From: Flavobacterium luteolum
GTDB lineage: Bacteria > Bacteroidota > Bacteroidia > Flavobacteriales > Flavobacteriaceae
NCBI RefSeq assembly: GCF_027111275.1
Contig: NZ_CP114286.1
Coordinates: 930,001 to 994,000, forward strand
Direction of reading: 5' to 3'
DNA: 64,000 bases
Under the pieces are notes generated by a model. That model had not been told where the DNA came from. It saw only the letters and a list, made by a program, of their open reading frames with translations, and ran no database searches. A program made the position numbers and the translations under genes. Of the stretch, positions 1-8,867 are shown piece after piece. Every line of letters begins with the position of its first letter. Within the stretch, counting starts at the first letter, position 1.

Positions 1-2349
1 CAATCTGTTTCCTTAAGAATGTCTGATCCTCAAGGGCGTGAATACATCATGCGTGCAATGAAAAAAAGTGCAACCGTGTTCTTACAGTCAGTAGCTTTTA
101 AAGATCAATATGTGGTAAATGAATTTGAAAAAACATACGCCGAAGATTTTTTATTTGATTTTTATACCACTTCTCATCCTTATTCTTCTTTTGCTATCGG
201 AAGTATGTCTGATCAAATTGGACTTAGACATACCAATCCTATTTTATATTATATTCCGAAACAAAATGGTTTAGGCGAATTTAATGCAAGTTTTGGTGAC
301 CAATTATATATGGTTGAAGAAAGACCAGCCGACAATCATCTTGACGGCAAAAATTTTGGAAAACCAAGCAATATTATCGGAACTGATGATATGATGCTGA
401 ACCTTCATAAAGATGAAAAATATACTGTTGATGAAAAGGAATATATTAAAGCGCGTTTATTTGATATCCTTTTAGGCGATTGGGATCGTCACAGCGATCA
501 ATGGCGTTGGGCTGAATATAAAGAAGATGGAAAGGTGATTTACAGACCGATTCCGAGAGATCGTGATCAGGCTTTTGTAAAATACGATGGCGCTTTGCTT
601 TCACTTTTAATGAATATGCCACCTCTTCGTCATATGCGAACTTTTAAAGGAGACAGAATTAATGTGAAATGGCTTGGAAGAGAACCGTACCCAATGGATT
701 TGGCATTTCTAAAAACTGCTGGAGAAAAAGACTGGGTTGAACAAGCTAAATACATTCAAGAAAACTTGACAGATGCAGATATTGATGTAGCTTTCAAAAA
801 TATGCCTAAAGAAGTTCAGGACGAAACGGTAAATGAAATTAAAGCAAAACTAAAAAGCAGAAAAAAAGATCTTCAGAAATATGCTCGTGAATATTCTGAT
901 GTGTTAGATAAAACTGTTATGATTGCGGGAACAGACAAAAAAGATAAGTTTGTTTTAAATCATAATGTAAAGAAAGGAATTGAAATACAAGTTTTCAGAA
1001 TCAAAAAAGAAGGTGATGAATTGCTTTATACCAAAAACGTAACCGACGACAAAACCAAAAATCTTTGGATTTACGGACTAGACGATAATGATGTTTTTGA
1101 GGTAAAAGGAGATCAAAAATCTAGCATCAAAATTCGTTTGATTGGAGGCCAAAATAATGATACTTATAACATTGAAAACGGAAGAAAGGTTATTGTTTAC
1201 GATTTCAAATCAAAAGAAAACACTTATAACCTCGATTCTAAAACTCAAACACAACTTACAGACGACTACGAAGTTAATGCCTATAATTACGAAAGACCAA
1301 AGTATAATGTAGTTTCTGGTCTTCCAAACATTGGCTATAATCCAGATGATGGAGTAAAAATGGGAGTTAACGTAAATTATACCGTTAATAATTTTAAACA
1401 AAATCCGTATACGCAAAGACATATTTTTAATGCTTTCTACTACTTTGCTACTGGAGGTTTAGAATTTAATTATGCAGCACATTTCCCTGGGTTATTAGGA
1501 AAATGGGTTATTGATGTGGAATCATTATATACGACTCCGAATTTTGCCATGAACTATTTTGGATACGGAAATGAATCGCAATATGATGATAATTTAGGAA
1601 TGGATTACAATCGTGTCCGTATCAGAAAATTTAATGCTTCGGGTGCCATTCGCCATGTTGGAAGATATGGAAGTGAGTTTAGCATTCAGCCAATTTTCCA
1701 GAGAATGACAGTTGAAGATACCGAAAACAGATACATTAATATTCCTGGAATTGTAAATCCAGATGTATTTGACAGTCAGAATTACGGAAGTTTAAAAGTA
1801 AAATATCAGTTTAAAAATTCAGATTTTGCTGCAAAACCAACTTTAGGAATGGCTTTTATGATTGCGGCGACTTGGACAGCTAATTTAGATGACACCAAGA
1901 AAAATTTCCCAACTCTGGAAAGTTTCTTAGGTTTTACTCATAAAATTGATCATAACGGAAAACTAATATTAGCCACTTACGTTAAAGGAAAGGCTATTTT
2001 TAACAATAATTATGAATTCTACCAAGGTGCTTCTCTAGGTGGAGACACGGATTTACGCGGTTATAGAAATGAGCGTTTCTTAGGAAGTTCGTATTTCTCT
2101 CAAAGCTCTGATTTACGTTTAACTATTGGAAAAATCCGCAAAACAATTGTCCCATTTACTTATGGAGTTTTAGGTGGTTTTGACTACGGAAGAGTTTGGC
2201 TTGATGGCGAAGAATCAAGAAAATGGCACCAAGATTATGGTGGCGGACTCTGGCTGAATGCCATAAATGTTATTACAGCTAGAATCTCATACTTCAAATC
2301 TCCTGACGAAATTGGAAGGGTGATTTTTGGGGCAGCATACAGTTTTTAA
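1..2349 (+). CDS. Metallophosphoesterase / surface-antigen barrel protein, C-terminal part (5' end outside window)
   Basis: The reading frame is open from the first base, so the gene starts upstream and the ATG at 19 is internal. About 780 residues are visible. The first 250 residues resemble the middle of large Bacteroidota proteins that join a calcineurin-like phosphoesterase to an outer-membrane barrel, including a GDWDRHSDQWRW motif. The last 350 residues alternate aromatic and polar residues like beta strands. They contain LGGDTDLRGYRNERFLG, typical of the last strands of the BamA/Omp85 surface-antigen domain, and end in Phe as barrel proteins do. The phosphoesterase domain would lie upstream and cannot be seen. 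The substrate is unknown. An outer-membrane location is inferred. Confidence is high for the barrel and moderate for the full family. Confidence 0.8.
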   Translation, partial: QSVSLRMSDPQGREYIMRAMKKSATVFLQSVAFKDQYVVNEFEKTYAEDFLFDFYTTSHPYSSFAIGSMSDQIGLRHTNPILYYIPKQNGLGEFNASFGDQLYMVEERPADNHLDGKNFGKPSNIIGTDDMMLNLHKDEKYTVDEKEYIKARLFDILLGDWDRHSDQWRWAEYKEDGKVIYRPIPRDRDQAFVKYDGALLSLLMNMPPLRHMRTFKGDRINVKWLGREPYPMDLAFLKTAGEKDWVEQAKYIQENLTDADIDVAFKNMPKEVQDETVNEIKAKLKSRKKDLQKYAREYSDVLDKTVMIAGTDKKDKFVLNHNVKKGIEIQVFRIKKEGDELLYTKNVTDDKTKNLWIYGLDDNDVFEVKGDQKSSIKIRLIGGQNNDTYNIENGRKVIVYDFKSKENTYNLDSKTQTQLTDDYEVNAYNYERPKYNVVSGLPNIGYNPDDGVKMGVNVNYTVNNFKQNPYTQRHIFNAFYYFATGGLEFNYAAHFPGLLGKWVIDVESLYTTPNFAMNYFGYGNESQYDDNLGMDYNRVRIRKFNASGAIRHVGRYGSEFSIQPIFQRMTVEDTENRYINIPGIVNPDVFDSQNYGSLKVKYQFKNSDFAAKPTLGMAFMIAATWTANLDDTKKNFPTLESFLGFTHKIDHNGKLILATYVKGKAIFNNNYEFYQGASLGGDTDLRGYRNERFLGSSYFSQSSDLRLTIGKIRKTIVPFTYGVLGGFDYGRVWLDGEESRKWHQDYGGGLWLNAINVITARISYFKSPDEIGRVIFGAAYSF

Positions 2350-2354
2350 AAAGG

Positions 2355-2489
2355 TGCTAAGGTACTAAGATGCTAAGGTTCTAAGGTTTTCTACTCTGAG
2401 TAAAAAAAACAGCCACGAATTCACGAATAATTTAATTAAAATTCGTGAATTCGTGGCTAATCTTTTCTTAGCACCTCAGTAACTTAGCG
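2355..2489. repeat. Composite inverted element: octamer arrays flanking an 18-bp palindrome
   Basis: Four head-to-tail octamers of the form NNCTAAGN occupy 2355-2386. A perfect 18-bp inverted repeat follows, with arms at 2411-2428 (AGCCACGAATTCACGAAT) and 2441-2458. Three more octamers lie in inverted orientation at about 2466-2489, and the stop codon of the leftward gene falls inside them. It sits between two convergent genes and could act as a transcript 3' end. The same GCCACGAAT core recurs at 45449 and 51414. Confidence 0.8.
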
Positions 2490-3347
2490 ATTTAGAAGAA
2501 ACTCATAAACCTTTCCTCCTATTTTGTTTGTTTTTTCGTCGGCTATAAGTAAGGTGTTGTTGTCTTTAAAAACAATGGCTTCTTTTTGCGAGAAGTGATT
2601 CAGATTAATTTCGGTTTGAGTTCCTTTATGAAATAAATCTCCTTTAAATCCTTTAAACAAAAGTACTTTGTCATGACTAAGCAAAGCCACTTTTTTTCCG
2701 TCAGGACTAATTGTTGCACTCGTTAATACACAATGATTGTAATTATTGCAGGTTTTAAACTCCCCAATTTTAACGGCTTTTTGAGTTCCCGCAGCATTTT
2801 TGATTTTGTAAATAAAAGCTGTGCCGTCAAAACCTTTGCTTCTGTTTTTGGTAAATAGATAAAAATAGCCTCCCTGTTCAAAAAATCCTTCAACATCATA
2901 GAACATTTCTTTTTTCTTTGGAGGAAATTCTGTTTGTTCTGGGTATGAAAATGAAATTTTATATTCGGCTTTAGCCACATCATTATTCAATTGATTTTTT
3001 GCGACTTTATAAATACACAAATCTCTTCTTTCGTTATCATTATTTCCAAAATCACCAATGTAAATATTTCCACTTTTATCTTTGGTAATATCTTCCCAAT
3101 CTACATTTGTGGCATTCGAAATTGTGATTGTTTTAGCTAATTTTCCTTTAGAATCGATAGCATAAAGAGCATTTTTATTTCCACTGTCTTCTAAGGTATA
3201 AAGAATGTTGGTTTCAGGAAAATAGGTAATTCCAGAAACTTCCTTTAATTTCTTTGGAAGGGAATAAAGCTCTTTTAAATCAGAACCTGATTGCTTCTGG
3301 CAAGCTAGTAAAACTATCGAAACAACTACTAAAAAAGATTTTTTCAT
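2484..3347 (-). CDS. SdiA-regulated-like beta-propeller lipoprotein
   Basis: This 287-residue protein begins with a lipoprotein signal (MKKSFLVVVSIVLLAC, lipobox LLAC with Cys16), so it should be anchored in the envelope. The mature part has repeated short strands with GN-Y and DG motifs, for example LKEVSGITYFPETN, DWEDITKD and NIYIGDFGNN. These resemble the SdiA-regulated / NHL-like propeller families common in Flavobacteriia. No catalytic motif is recognised and the role is unknown. It converges with the barrel gene, and its last codons run into the repeat at 2466-2489. Confidence 0.6.
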   Translation of the reverse strand: MKKSFLVVVSIVLLACQKQSGSDLKELYSLPKKLKEVSGITYFPETNILYTLEDSGNKNALYAIDSKGKLAKTITISNATNVDWEDITKDKSGNIYIGDFGNNDNERRDLCIYKVAKNQLNNDVAKAEYKISFSYPEQTEFPPKKKEMFYDVEGFFEQGGYFYLFTKNRSKGFDGTAFIYKIKNAAGTQKAVKIGEFKTCNNYNHCVLTSATISPDGKKVALLSHDKVLLFKGFKGDLFHKGTQTEINLNHFSQKEAIVFKDNNTLLIADEKTNKIGGKVYEFLLNR

Positions 3348-3367
3348 AAAATTTATTTTTTTTTAAA

Positions 3368-3431
3368 ACCATATAAGTTATATAAGATAATTTAAAAGCA
3401 TGACATAATGGACTTATATAACTTATATGGT
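3368..3431. repeat. 19-bp perfect inverted repeat
   Basis: Arms ACCATATAAGTTATATAAG (3368-3386) and its exact complement (3413-3431) are separated by 26 bp. It lies between two leftward genes, just after the stop codon of the upstream one, so it may mark a 3' end. It lacks a G+C-rich stem and looks more like a dispersed palindrome than a classical terminator. Confidence 0.75.
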
Positions 3432-3439
3432 GAAATTTT

Positions 3440-4492
3440 TTAAACTAAGTTAGTATTTTTAAAATTACGCGTAATAAATTCAAACGCAGCATGCATCACA
3501 TGCCCCATTGATTTTGCGTTTTTAAATTTCATATCATTCGTATAACGATACAATTCCATTTTCAATTGTGTCAAATGCTCTTGCGTTGAAATAGTATCGT
3601 GGCACATAATATTCAACAATTTTTTGATTCTCGTTTCGGCAGAATGAATACGTTTTGCTAAAATCGCCCTTTCTTCATCTTTGTATTGAATAATCGAACG
3701 CTCTTCTAATTTCTCTTTGATTAATTGAATCATCGGAAAATTTTCCTTGAAAAACTGAGGGCGATACACTTTAAAATTTCCCTCGTAACATTGCTGGTCA
3801 AAATCGATTGGACGAATTTTATAAACCACTTGATCAAAATCGTGAATCGGGACAATTACATAATTATAGGCACGCATATCCCCTAAAAGACGAATCATAC
3901 AGCGTTCGTTAAACTTGACGAACTCTTTGGCAATTTGCGCCTTTTCCATTTCACTGCATTGGTCTAGCAACGTATCCATAAAAACATCGCCGGGAATTCC
4001 TATAATATGTTCCTCTATCAGAGTATCTTTATAAACTAGAAAGTTGATTTTATCTGGCGAAAGAATGTCTTCCAGCTCCAATCCGTAAATACGGGAAGCA
4101 TCGGCTTTTTTGATGTAAAAATGAACATAGTTGTCATTTAGAATATTTCGAACCTTAATTCTAAAAGGTTTCGAATTTCCGAACGTACAATAATCAATTG
4201 CATCGACATTTAGATATTGAATAATTTCACTATTTCCATCAGAATGCAGAAGCGAATATATTTTCTTTAGATTTAAATCAATTTCGTTACGCTCAAATTC
4301 TCCATAATAAACTCTGATCCAAAGTGTATCTGTATCGTGTTTGTCGTAAACATTTATAGAACCTGAAAAACGAAGCAAGTCATCATAAAACACAGAAACT
4401 TTAGAAATACGTTCGTATCGCTCTAAATAACTTAAAAGTGGCTGTGTTAAAGGGTAAGACGGTTTTTTTAAAACCATTAAAGGCTCGCTCAT
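3440..4492 (-). CDS. Conserved protein of unknown function
   Basis: This 350-residue soluble protein has no signal peptide. The ATG at 4492 (MSEPLMVLKKPSYPL) is preferred over an upstream start at 4561 because a -7-like box (TAAATTTG, minus strand, 4510-4517) would place the transcript start just before it. The C-terminal half contains GDMRAYNYVIVPIHDFDQ and YKIRPIDFDQQCYEGN, which loosely recall the catalytic and metal-binding loops of kinase-like folds. That resemblance is only an impression. It is divergent from the ABC exporter genes at 4599. Function unknown. Confidence 0.6.
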   Translation of the reverse strand: MSEPLMVLKKPSYPLTQPLLSYLERYERISKVSVFYDDLLRFSGSINVYDKHDTDTLWIRVYYGEFERNEIDLNLKKIYSLLHSDGNSEIIQYLNVDAIDYCTFGNSKPFRIKVRNILNDNYVHFYIKKADASRIYGLELEDILSPDKINFLVYKDTLIEEHIIGIPGDVFMDTLLDQCSEMEKAQIAKEFVKFNERCMIRLLGDMRAYNYVIVPIHDFDQVVYKIRPIDFDQQCYEGNFKVYRPQFFKENFPMIQLIKEKLEERSIIQYKDEERAILAKRIHSAETRIKKLLNIMCHDTISTQEHLTQLKMELYRYTNDMKFKNAKSMGHVMHAAFEFITRNFKNTNLV

Positions 4493-4598
4493 TTTGAATA
4501 TCTTTATTACAAATTTACGTGAATACGATTTAAAGTCAGAATTTAAAGTAACAAAAATCAACTTGGCTCGTCATACTAAAAACTAAAACCAGAAAAAT

Positions 4599-5510
4599 TT
4601 GGAAACCATATTAACCATCGAGAATTTAAGTAAAAGATACGGCCGAATTCAGGCTTTGAAAAATGTATCTTTTCAAATACAAAAAGGTCGTGTTTATGGC
4701 ATTCTAGGGCCAAACGGCAGCGGAAAATCGACTACATTAGGAATTGTATTGAATGTTGTTAATAAATCGTCTGGCAGTTATCGCTGGTTTGATGGTAATG
4801 TGGAAACTCATGACGCATTGAAAAAAGTGGGCGCTATTATAGAAAGGCCAAATTTTTATCCATACATGACAGCCGAGCAAAACCTGAAATTGGTTTGCAA
4901 AATCAAAAACATCAACTATTCTAAAGTCAATGAAAAATTGGAATTAGTAGGTTTGATTGAAAGAAAAGATAGCAAGTTCAGTACTTTTTCATTAGGAATG
5001 AAACAGCGTCTGGCAATTGCATCAGCACTTTTAAACGATCCGGAAATTTTAATTTTAGATGAACCAACCAACGGATTAGATCCGCAAGGAATTCATCAAA
5101 TTCGCGATATCATAAAAAAAATTGCTTCGCAAGGAACTACTATTCTGCTTGCTTCACATTTATTGGATGAAGTAGAAAAAGTTTGTTCACAAGTCATTGT
5201 TTTAAGAAAAGGCGAAGTTTTATACTCAGGTTCAGTTGATGGAATGTCTTCAAATGAAGGTTTCTTCGAAGTGCAGTCAAATGATAATTTAGTTTTAAAA
5301 TCTGCTTTGCAAGAACATCCTGCTGTAGATAGAATTTCTGAAGAAGACGGGAAAGTTTTAGTTTATCTAAGATCTGATTTATCGGCTTCAGACTTAAATC
5401 AGTTCTTGTTTTCTAAAAACATTGTTTTAAGTCATTTAGTAAAACGTAAAAACAGTCTAGAAGCACAATTTTTAGAATTAACCAAAAACGCTATCGCCCA
5501 AAAAAACTAA
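4599..5510 (+). CDS. ABC transporter ATP-binding protein (ABC-2 exporter type)
   Basis: A 303-residue ATPase that energises the membrane protein encoded 3 bp downstream. It shows Walker A GPNGSGKST (about residues 38-46), signature FSLGMKQRLAIAS, Walker B ILILDEPTNGLDP and the H-loop in LLASHLLDE. About 80 C-terminal residues after the ATPase core are typical of CcmA/NatA-like ATPases. The start is TTG (METILTIENLSKRYG), chosen because the conserved N-terminal strand begins there. Nearby genes do not show the substrate; antibiotic, lipid or small-molecule export are all possible. Confidence 0.9.
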   Translation: METILTIENLSKRYGRIQALKNVSFQIQKGRVYGILGPNGSGKSTTLGIVLNVVNKSSGSYRWFDGNVETHDALKKVGAIIERPNFYPYMTAEQNLKLVCKIKNINYSKVNEKLELVGLIERKDSKFSTFSLGMKQRLAIASALLNDPEILILDEPTNGLDPQGIHQIRDIIKKIASQGTTILLASHLLDEVEKVCSQVIVLRKGEVLYSGSVDGMSSNEGFFEVQSNDNLVLKSALQEHPAVDRISEEDGKVLVYLRSDLSASDLNQFLFSKNIVLSHLVKRKNSLEAQFLELTKNAIAQKN

Positions 5511-5513
5511 ACC

Positions 5514-6350
5514 ATGAAAAGACTTCTCTCTATAGAATTACAAAAAATCTGGATGAACAAAGCCAGCCGTATATTAACCTTAACTTATTTTATCTTACTT
5601 TCTTTTATTGCTTTAATCGCAGCTATTAAGTTTGATATTGGTCCATTTAAATTTCATTTGGCTGAAATGGGAATCTTTAATTTTCCGTTTATTTGGCATT
5701 TTAATACTTATGTTGCAGCTTGGCTTAAATTCTTTTTAGCTATTGTAATCGTTTCGATGATGGCGAATGAATATAGCTACGGAACTTTAAAACAAAACTT
5801 GATTGACGGTCTCAGCAAAAAGGAATTTATTTTATCAAAATTCTTAACTGTAGTTTTATTTGCTTTTGCGTCTACCGTTTTTGTCTTTGTAATGAGTTTG
5901 GCTTTAGGATTATGCTTTTCTTCTTACACAGAGTTTAGTATTATTTTTAGTGATTTAGATTACCTTCTGGCCTTTTTTGTAAAATTGACCGGTTTCTTTT
6001 CGTTCTGCTTATTTTTAGGAATTTTAGTAAAACGTTCTGCTTTTGCATTGGGCTTTCTTTTGGTTTGGAACATAATTGAGGCAATTGTAAGAGGCACTTT
6101 AGCATTTAAAATTTTTCCAGACAGTGATACTGATAAAAAAATCACGCAGTTTTTCCCTTTGGAATCAATGTCGAATTTAATTGTTAATCCAGGTCCAAGA
6201 TTGTCTGTCGTAAAAAACATTGGCACACAAATGGGAATTGAAACAGATGCTGATTTTAGTGTTGATTATTTTGCTGTATTAATCGTTTTAGCTTGGACTT
6301 TTGCATTTATATATTTTTCTTACAAATTATTAAAAAATAGAGATTTGTAG
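5514..6350 (+). CDS. ABC-2 type transporter permease
   Basis: A 278-residue inner-membrane protein with about six hydrophobic segments: near residues 20-38, 65-85, 108-135, 150-168, 174-192 and 252-270. It contains the ABC-2 feature NEYSYGTLKQNLIDGLSKKEF, where a cytoplasmic loop contacts the ATPase. It is translationally close to the ATPase gene (3-bp gap) and the two should form one transporter. The substrate is not predictable. The downstream T9SS protein starts only 13 bp later, but no functional link is known. Confidence 0.88.
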   Translation: MKRLLSIELQKIWMNKASRILTLTYFILLSFIALIAAIKFDIGPFKFHLAEMGIFNFPFIWHFNTYVAAWLKFFLAIVIVSMMANEYSYGTLKQNLIDGLSKKEFILSKFLTVVLFAFASTVFVFVMSLALGLCFSSYTEFSIIFSDLDYLLAFFVKLTGFFSFCLFLGILVKRSAFALGFLLVWNIIEAIVRGTLAFKIFPDSDTDKKITQFFPLESMSNLIVNPGPRLSVVKNIGTQMGIETDADFSVDYFAVLIVLAWTFAFIYFSYKLLKNRDL

Positions 6351-6363
6351 TATATTTGTTACT

Positions 6364-8721
6364 ATGAGTCTTCAAAGAACTTTATTCCTAACTTTCATTT
6401 TGTGCTGCTTTTATAATAAGATCAGCGCACAGAGCATTACTGTAGATTCTAACGTAACAGCGGCAGATTTAATTCAGAATGTTTTAATTAAGAGTTCTTG
6501 CATTGATACTGAAAGTGTCAATGCATCAGGAAACCCAACTCCAAACCAGCAGAGTTATGGCTCTTTTATGGCAGGTGCAAATTTTCCTTTTTCAAGTGGA
6601 ATAGTTTTAAGCACTTCACCAAGCAAAAAAGCAGAAGGTCCTTATAATCAGCAAGACTCAAAGGGCACCCAAGTGCCAGGCTGGAATGGTGACCCTGATC
6701 TTAATCAAGCTTTAGGAATTAATAACAGTACACAAGCAACATTTATAGAATTTGATTTTATAGCATTAACTAATTCGATTAGCTTTAATTATATTTTTGC
6801 CTCGAATGAATATCAACTTAATTTTCCTTGCATCTATTCCGATGGATTTGCCTTCCTAATTAAAGATGCAGACAATCCCAGTGAAGCTTACAAAAATCTT
6901 GCAGTTTTACCTAATTCTGCAACTGCAGTTTCTGCAACAACGGTTCATCCAAAAATTAATACTGTAAATAATAGCAACGGAATTCCTTTAATTGGCTGTG
7001 AAGCCGTTAATGAAAACTACTTTAATGGTTATAATACAGCCGCAAGCCCTATTAATTATGCTGGTCAAACAGTAGTAATGAATGCATATACAGATGTCAT
7101 TCCAAATAAAAAATACCATTTAAAACTGGTTATTGCAGATGATGCCACAAGACAATACAACTCTGCCGTTTTTATAGAAGCAGGCAGTTTTGTAACGAAA
7201 ATTAATTTTGGCGAAGATAGAACTGTGGCTAATAACAATCCTGTTTGCTTTGGAGAAAATTATGTTTTAGATACCAATTTAAGTTCAACAACTCATACGT
7301 TTGAATGGTTCAAAAAAGACGCTTCAAACAATTATGTCCTAATTCCAGGTGCTACATCTCCATCTTATGCCGTTTCCGCAACAGGAACATATAAAGTAGA
7401 AGCAACTTTGGGTAGTACAACATGTGTATCAATTGGAGAAATTACAGTTGAGTTTTCACCTCAAATTCAATCAACCAATACTTCTTTATTGCAATGTGAT
7501 GATAATACAGACGGTATCACCATTTTTGATCTGACTAAAGTTGCCAATATTGTAAAAAATAATAATACGCAGATTACCAATCAAGGATATTATGAAACTT
7601 TGGCCGATGCACAGGCCAAAACAAATCCAATTTTAAATCCGCAGCGTTATACCAATAAAGCTCCAAATCAAATTGTTTTTGCAAGGATTGAGAATACTTT
7701 TGATTGTAGTGCAATAGCTCAAGTTACTCTAAATGTTTCTAATACTTTAATTCCAGATCAATCGCCAATTGCTAAGTGTGATGAAGACGAAATACAAGAC
7801 GGCTTATATCAGTTTAATTTAGAACAAGAAGTAACGCCCCAAATTTTAGCAGGTTTGCCACCTGGACTGATAGTTAATTACTTTCTGACTGCTTCTGATG
7901 CTATTACAGAGACAAATCAGCTACCGAATATTTTTAAAAATACTACGCCAAATAGCCAGACTATTTATGCGCGTGCCGCAAACGGTTCAGATTGTTATGA
8001 TATAACTCCAATTGAATTGATTGTACACACTTTTGATCCACCAAATTTTGAAGATGAGACGCAATATCTTTGTAAAGGAGATCAAATAACAATATCTGTC
8101 GCTACAGGTTTTAGCAGTTATGCTTGGACTAATAGCGGAGGTTCAACAAACTCAATGCTTGTTACGAGTCCTGGAGATTACTCCGTAACCGTAACCGATG
8201 TAAATGGATGTAAAAAAACTAAAAACTTCAAAATAATTTTATCAGAACCGGCAACAATTACAGGAGCAGATGTAAAGGACTTCTCTGGAATAGATAATTC
8301 TGTAAAAATTCTATATACAGGTGTTGGAAATTATGAATTTTCTCTTGATGGAACCGCTTTTCAAGATGACCCAACTTTTACACAAGTAACCCCAGGGGTT
8401 TATACTGCAATTGCTAAAGACAAAAATGGTTGTGGAATATCTAATTCTTTTACCGTATATGTTTTAGACTATCCGCGTTTCTTTACTCCAAACGGAGACG
8501 GGTTCAATGATTTATGGGTAATCAAAAACATTGATCAAATGCCCGATTATACAATCTCAATTTTTGATCGTTATGGAAAATTATTAAAACAAATGAATCA
8601 GAATGGCTCAGGCTGGAACGGAATATTCAACGGAAGAGAAATGCCTTCAGATGATTATTGGTTTACGCTTCTTTTTGTCAATGGCAAAAATGTTAAAGGA
8701 CACTTTTCTTTAAAAAGATAA
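6364..8721 (+). CDS. T9SS-exported choice-of-anchor L domain protein (type-B sorting domain)
   Basis: This 785-residue protein starts with a signal peptide (ends near KISAQS). Residues about 30-275 match the choice-of-anchor L domain: YGSFMAGANFPFSSGIVLST, an SFNYIFASNEY core and a Cys-rich SDGFAFLI region. Several Ig-like or PKD-like modules follow. The last 85 residues are a gliding-motility-associated type-B C-terminal domain (FFTPNGDGFNDLW, IFDRYGKLLKQM, DDYWFTLLF, GHFSLKR). It is therefore expected to cross the outer membrane through the type IX system and stay at or leave the surface, perhaps as an adhesin. A TATATTTG box lies at 6351-6358 with no clear -33 element, so it may also be transcribed from the ABC operon. 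Confidence 0.88.
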   Translation: MSLQRTLFLTFILCCFYNKISAQSITVDSNVTAADLIQNVLIKSSCIDTESVNASGNPTPNQQSYGSFMAGANFPFSSGIVLSTSPSKKAEGPYNQQDSKGTQVPGWNGDPDLNQALGINNSTQATFIEFDFIALTNSISFNYIFASNEYQLNFPCIYSDGFAFLIKDADNPSEAYKNLAVLPNSATAVSATTVHPKINTVNNSNGIPLIGCEAVNENYFNGYNTAASPINYAGQTVVMNAYTDVIPNKKYHLKLVIADDATRQYNSAVFIEAGSFVTKINFGEDRTVANNNPVCFGENYVLDTNLSSTTHTFEWFKKDASNNYVLIPGATSPSYAVSATGTYKVEATLGSTTCVSIGEITVEFSPQIQSTNTSLLQCDDNTDGITIFDLTKVANIVKNNNTQITNQGYYETLADAQAKTNPILNPQRYTNKAPNQIVFARIENTFDCSAIAQVTLNVSNTLIPDQSPIAKCDEDEIQDGLYQFNLEQEVTPQILAGLPPGLIVNYFLTASDAITETNQLPNIFKNTTPNSQTIYARAANGSDCYDITPIELIVHTFDPPNFEDETQYLCKGDQITISVATGFSSYAWTNSGGSTNSMLVTSPGDYSVTVTDVNGCKKTKNFKIILSEPATITGADVKDFSGIDNSVKILYTGVGNYEFSLDGTAFQDDPTFTQVTPGVYTAIAKDKNGCGISNSFTVYVLDYPRFFTPNGDGFNDLWVIKNIDQMPDYTISIFDRYGKLLKQMNQNGSGWNGIFNGREMPSDDYWFTLLFVNGKNVKGHFSLKR

Positions 8722-8804
8722 CTTTTATACATTTCAAACTCTGAAATTCCAAATTCCAATACTTGCTCAAAAATTCAGTTCTTTAAACAATTTTAATTTA
8801 GCAT

Positions 8805-8848
8805 AAAAAAGAATCCCAAACTCCTTAATTGGAATTTGGGATTTTTTA
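8805..8848. terminator. Bidirectional terminator
   Basis: Stem AATCCCAAACTCC (8812-8824), loop TTAATT, and GGAATTTGGGATT (8831-8843) pair with one mismatch. A-runs and T-runs on either side let it serve both convergent genes (the T9SS protein and typA). Confidence 0.85.
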
Positions 8849-8867
8849 TATTGAAAGTTAAAACGAA

